Of a stretch of DNA of 64,000 nucleotides, positions 62,564 to 64,000 are shown piece by piece. Below the pieces are notes generated by a model. That model saw only the letters and a list, made by a program, of their open reading frames with translations, ran no database searches and was not told the DNA's origin. The position numbers were made by a program, and so were the translations under genes. Position 1 is the stretch's first letter; each line of letters opens with the position of its first letter. This DNA comes from Effrenium voratum (taxonomy: Eukaryota > Sar > Dinophyceae > Suessiales > Symbiodiniaceae), in NCBI GenBank assembly GCA_963377175.1, contig CAUJNA010003316.1, positions 119,501 to 183,500 of the forward strand, in the 5' to 3' direction.

Positions 62564-63811
62564 TCATGCTGTGCGCAGGCGGCCATCGAAGTGTTCGGAG
62601 CCAATCCAATATTGCCTGGCAATAGGTAACCCCCCAGACACAGGCAAATTGCCAACCCTGCACCTCAGGGATATCAAGCGAGAGGTAATCAACAGACGCA
62701 CTGAAGCACACAGAAACGGCAAGCTCTTCCTGGGGCTGAGGTGGTGGGCCCTGGCGCGATCCATATCATGCTGATGCTCATCCTTCAGGACACAATGCAA
62801 AAATTTCACTTGATCCACCGAGAGCGGGGCAGCCTGCTTCAATTTTCTCTTCGTTGCAAAAATCTGCTCGCTCAAACCTGCTATCCTCCTGCTCACCAAG
62901 TCATTGACTGAATCTGCAAACCCAAGGATGAAATGAGCAAATCTCAAAGCTGACACAAAGCTTGCAGCGGATGTAGGCCCTGAGTCAGATGTCCTCAACC
63001 ATTGAATGTATTTCCAAATATTTGGTTCACTGAAAAGGTCACGGATACCAAGCTGCGCATCACCCCACCTGAGGAAAGCCAAAATAGAATTAGCACGTTT
63101 GACCACAGTGTAAGGCGATCTTGTACCCATGATTGCGCCAATTGTTTCCAAAGCATACGACTCCATGTCTGTGCCGTCTCCGCAGTCTCTGATGATACGT
63201 CCCGTCTGACAAGCGTCCATGCTGCGGCCAATAATGACCCACCACTTCCTGACACCCACAGAAAATAGTTGTGAACGCTCCTCCACGAACGACGTGTCAC
63301 TCAGGCAGCTGAAAGCCTTTGCAAAAATCGGCTTGCCTGGCGTTGCTGAAAAGGTTTGTTTAGCTCCATCTGCATGATGAGATGCTTCGGCAAAAGACGC
63401 CACGTCTAAAGGGAAGGAAACTGCATGCATCCTTGGAACCAGGTCTGCATCACTTTCATCGAAGATCTGCGCAAACACTCCCGTCTCCCAAGGCAATGAA
63501 ATATTGCAAGTCCTTACATTGTCAATCACAGCGTTCTGGAACAAGACCTTGTTGTCGAAACTTGACAAAGCAGCAACGCCTCGAGGTTCACTGACAGATT
63601 CCCCGATTACACTCCAAGGAGTCCTTGTGTCAGAACCCTCTTCTTGAACATGGTCATCTTGTGAAAGCAGTTCCTCCTCGGAATTACCTTCGTCCCCTCC
63701 AGAGTCAATATGTTGACGCCCTTCTTCAGGAAAAGCCTCCATGAGCTCAGGGTCGCCATCATCTCTCGGGTCCTGAGGAAGCACCATGTGAAGATTCTGC
63801 AAAATTTCCAT
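62564..63811 (-). CDS. Tyrosine-recombinase-like protein, N-terminal part
   Basis: A 415-codon frame starting MEILQNLHMVLPQDPRDD. After an acidic N-terminus it has ANSILAFLRWGDAQLGIRDL, FVSALRFAHFILGF and FATKRKLKQAAPLSVDQVKF. From memory this is the core-binding (SAM-like) region of abundant dinoflagellate mobile-element proteins with a tyrosine-recombinase fold (Crypton/DIRS-like). The frame loses the family pattern after DEHQHDMDRA, where the catalytic part should start, so the catalytic Arg/His/Tyr region is missing or frameshifted. Confidence 0.45.
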   Translation of the reverse strand: MEILQNLHMVLPQDPRDDGDPELMEAFPEEGRQHIDSGGDEGNSEEELLSQDDHVQEEGSDTRTPWSVIGESVSEPRGVAALSSFDNKVLFQNAVIDNVRTCNISLPWETGVFAQIFDESDADLVPRMHAVSFPLDVASFAEASHHADGAKQTFSATPGKPIFAKAFSCLSDTSFVEERSQLFSVGVRKWWVIIGRSMDACQTGRIIRDCGDGTDMESYALETIGAIMGTRSPYTVVKRANSILAFLRWGDAQLGIRDLFSEPNIWKYIQWLRTSDSGPTSAASFVSALRFAHFILGFADSVNDLVSRRIAGLSEQIFATKRKLKQAAPLSVDQVKFLHCVLKDEHQHDMDRARAHHLSPRKSLPFLCASVRLLITSRLISLRCRVGNLPVSGGLPIARQYWIGSEHFDGRLRTA

Positions 63812-64000
63812 CTTCCATGTCGACAGGAGGATCTATGACCCTTGTCGTCCTTTTCCTCCAGGGCATAAAACCCCCCTTTACCCGAAACACAATCTAACGG
63901 TCCAGCGTGTAAAACCGAGACAGCCTCCGCAGCAAAGGTGCTTGCAACAACTGCAATTGCACACCCAGATGATGAAAAAGGCGTTGACGGAAACGTATCC
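63812..64000. other. Upstream region, window end
   Basis: Non-coding sequence upstream of the minus-strand recombinase-like gene. Nothing else is seen. Confidence 0.3.

Overview
The window looks like nuclear DNA of a dinoflagellate, most likely a Symbiodiniaceae- or Polarella-type genome. The reasons are long same-strand gene runs, short introns (two modelled here are exactly 50 bp) with apparent GT, GC and GA donors, very heavy repeat content, Ty1/copia elements with GK-rich Gag, and dinoflagellate-style transposon proteins. No organism name can be read directly, and the identification is inference.

Layout. 1-2.1 kb: a decayed region ending in sequence shared with viral intergenic DNA at 47.5 kb. 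2.97-3.63 kb: a foldback element with an AGCC-rich core. 3.64-12.6 kb: a 17-bp satellite split by a degraded copia retrotransposon (copia A, 4509-11954, 5-bp target duplication GCTCT). 12.7-14.7 kb: a broken polinton-like virus (PLV) piece with an N6-adenine methyltransferase, a packaging ATPase and a small Gly/Ala-rich protein. 14.7-33.6 kb: a plus-strand cluster of about a dozen mostly unrecognised genes, including a Nudix/HGT-domain fusion, a BED/hAT-like transposase and a cytosine-C5 methyltransferase. This cluster is studded with at least 24 short perfect or near-perfect hairpins of the form CTGYG-N4-CRCAG. One sits in the anticodon region of a tRNA-like gene, and several touch stop codons. 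33.9-41.95 kb: an 8.1-kb DNA transposon with TTAATTAAGC-rich inverted ends, minus-strand genes and its own hairpin family (CCTCCT-NCCA-AGGAGG). 42.9-43.5 kb: the plus-strand hairpin cluster seems to resume. 43.8-49.9 kb and 57.4-61.2 kb: PLV sequence with two major capsid protein (MCP) copies, two C5 methyltransferases, an N6 methyltransferase, an ATPase and a minor-capsid-like N-terminus. 49966-57376: copia B, inserted inside the second capsid gene (5-bp target duplication TGGTG). 58.1-60.5 kb: two tRNA-like heads with 59-bp and 84-bp satellites. 62.56-63.81 kb: a protein like the core-binding part of a dinoflagellate tyrosine recombinase.

How it fits together. The window is an insertion archaeology. 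Viral genes (capsid, ATPase, two methyltransferases) were integrated and duplicated, then broken by frameshifts, deletions, a 1.27-kb terminal-inverted-repeat element and a copia element. The two capsid copies serve as each other's empty sites, so the insertions can be defined to the base. Almost all retroelement and viral genes are inactive as read. The plus-strand cluster at 14.7-33.6 kb is the least explained part, and its hairpin family is the best candidate for something undescribed.
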